From Niveibacterium sp. SC-1 (GTDB taxonomy: Bacteria > Pseudomonadota > Gammaproteobacteria > Burkholderiales > Rhodocyclaceae), in contig NZ_CP151275.1 of assembly GCF_038235435.1 (NCBI RefSeq), positions 1,178,001-1,242,000 of the forward strand: a DNA stretch of 64,000 nt. The letters are read 5' to 3'. A program made the position numbers and the translations under genes. Of the stretch, positions 63,678 to 64,000 are shown in pieces. How positions within the stretch are numbered: position 1 is the first letter of the stretch; each line of letters begins with the position of its first letter. The notes under the pieces are model-generated. The model was not told where the DNA came from and ran no database searches. It worked only from the letters and a program-made list of their open reading frames with translations.

Positions 63678-64000
63678 TGCTGCTGTGTTTCTCTTCCGCC
63701 TTTCCCTTGCCTCCCCTGCGAGCCTGCAATAGGATCGCCCACGCTGCCTGCATGTCGATCCGTCTGCAGCGCGCGCCCGACCGCCTCCTCCGGCACCGAC
63801 TTTCGCCGTCTCGCACGCCTGGTTCTCCCCGGGTTTCCACATGACGCGTTCAGGGCGACGTGCCGCCTTTCCGGTGCGCAAGTCTGCGCACGCGGGTCGC
63901 CACCGAAGTCCTCGTGGCCTTGCAGCCTCACGGATTCCGATTCCAGTTCGTCATTCCTATCGATGTCAGGGTGCCCGCACCCGCAACCGAGAGCCCGCAC
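63678..64000. other. 323 bp at window end without recognisable gene
   Basis: The frame from an ATG at 63841 is open to the window edge but encodes an Arg/Pro-rich sequence without family resemblance or a ribosome-binding site. I see nothing I can support here. Confidence 0.4.

Noticed and set aside
61771..63840. Long open frame of about 690 codons on the minus strand opposite the GH12 gene
   Set aside because: It runs antisense to a clear GH12-lectin gene and the AraC upstream region; it has no recognisable domain and its openness follows from the high GC content.

Overview
The window is GC-rich (about two thirds G+C), densely coding, and reads as chromosome of a free-living betaproteobacterium, most likely of the Rhodocyclales (Azoarcus/Niveibacterium/Uliginosibacterium-like). 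The lineage is inferred from protein character, the rpsU-yqeY-dnaG-rpoD block, a type A RNase P RNA and many c-di-GMP signalling proteins. I saw no phage, plasmid, transposase or CRISPR.

Layout. 1-4.8 kb: glyS, gmhB, plsC, a YgjP-type metallopeptidase and gloA. 4.8-5.6 kb: a non-coding region built as a large inverted repeat with covarying hairpins. 5.6-13.5 kb (minus strand): a signalling cassette of two related histidine kinases and an HD-GYP response regulator joined by 4-bp overlaps, preceded by an unusual in-frame fusion of an ABC sugar permease to an acyltransferase-3 domain. 13.9-15.6 kb: AlkD-like repair protein, a SnoaL-like protein and a divergent HxlR regulator. 15.8-20.8 kb: tRNA-Ile2 and the macromolecular synthesis operon (rpsU, yqeY, dnaG, rpoD). 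20.9-31.4 kb: mostly housekeeping (tsaD, plsY, a frameshifted folB, H-NS, xerD, ogt, proA, ridA, fliW, a zinc peptidase).

31.4-36.6 kb: a secreted carbohydrate-active locus (two divergent GH26-like paralogues sharing a LacI-type operator, plus a lipoprotein with a probable carbohydrate-binding fold), then a LytS/LytTR two-component pair. 36.7-46.9 kb: recG, a PlpD-like type Vd patatin autotransporter, yraN with a small HIRAN protein, rsmI, an EAL phosphodiesterase with a dead GGDEF domain, and pyrC. 47-56.5 kb: two HDOD proteins, exonuclease III, oligopeptidase A, a DUF2189 protein, purC and a second HD-GYP protein. 56.6-60.8 kb: nfeD-SPFH-FMN protein-zinc-ribbon membrane protein, then rnpB. 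60.9-64 kb: an AraC/GyrI regulator and a secreted GH12 glucanase with a ricin-type lectin domain.

The genes do not form one single system. The recurring themes are c-di-GMP turnover (two HD-GYP, one EAL) and extracellular polysaccharide breakdown: two promoter regions more than 29 kb apart carry LacI-type palindromes sharing the core TGACAGCGCTT. The most unusual items are the permease-acyltransferase fusion, the 105-bp palindromic repeat present twice 50 kb apart, the covarying inverted repeat at 4956-5543, and the broken folB.
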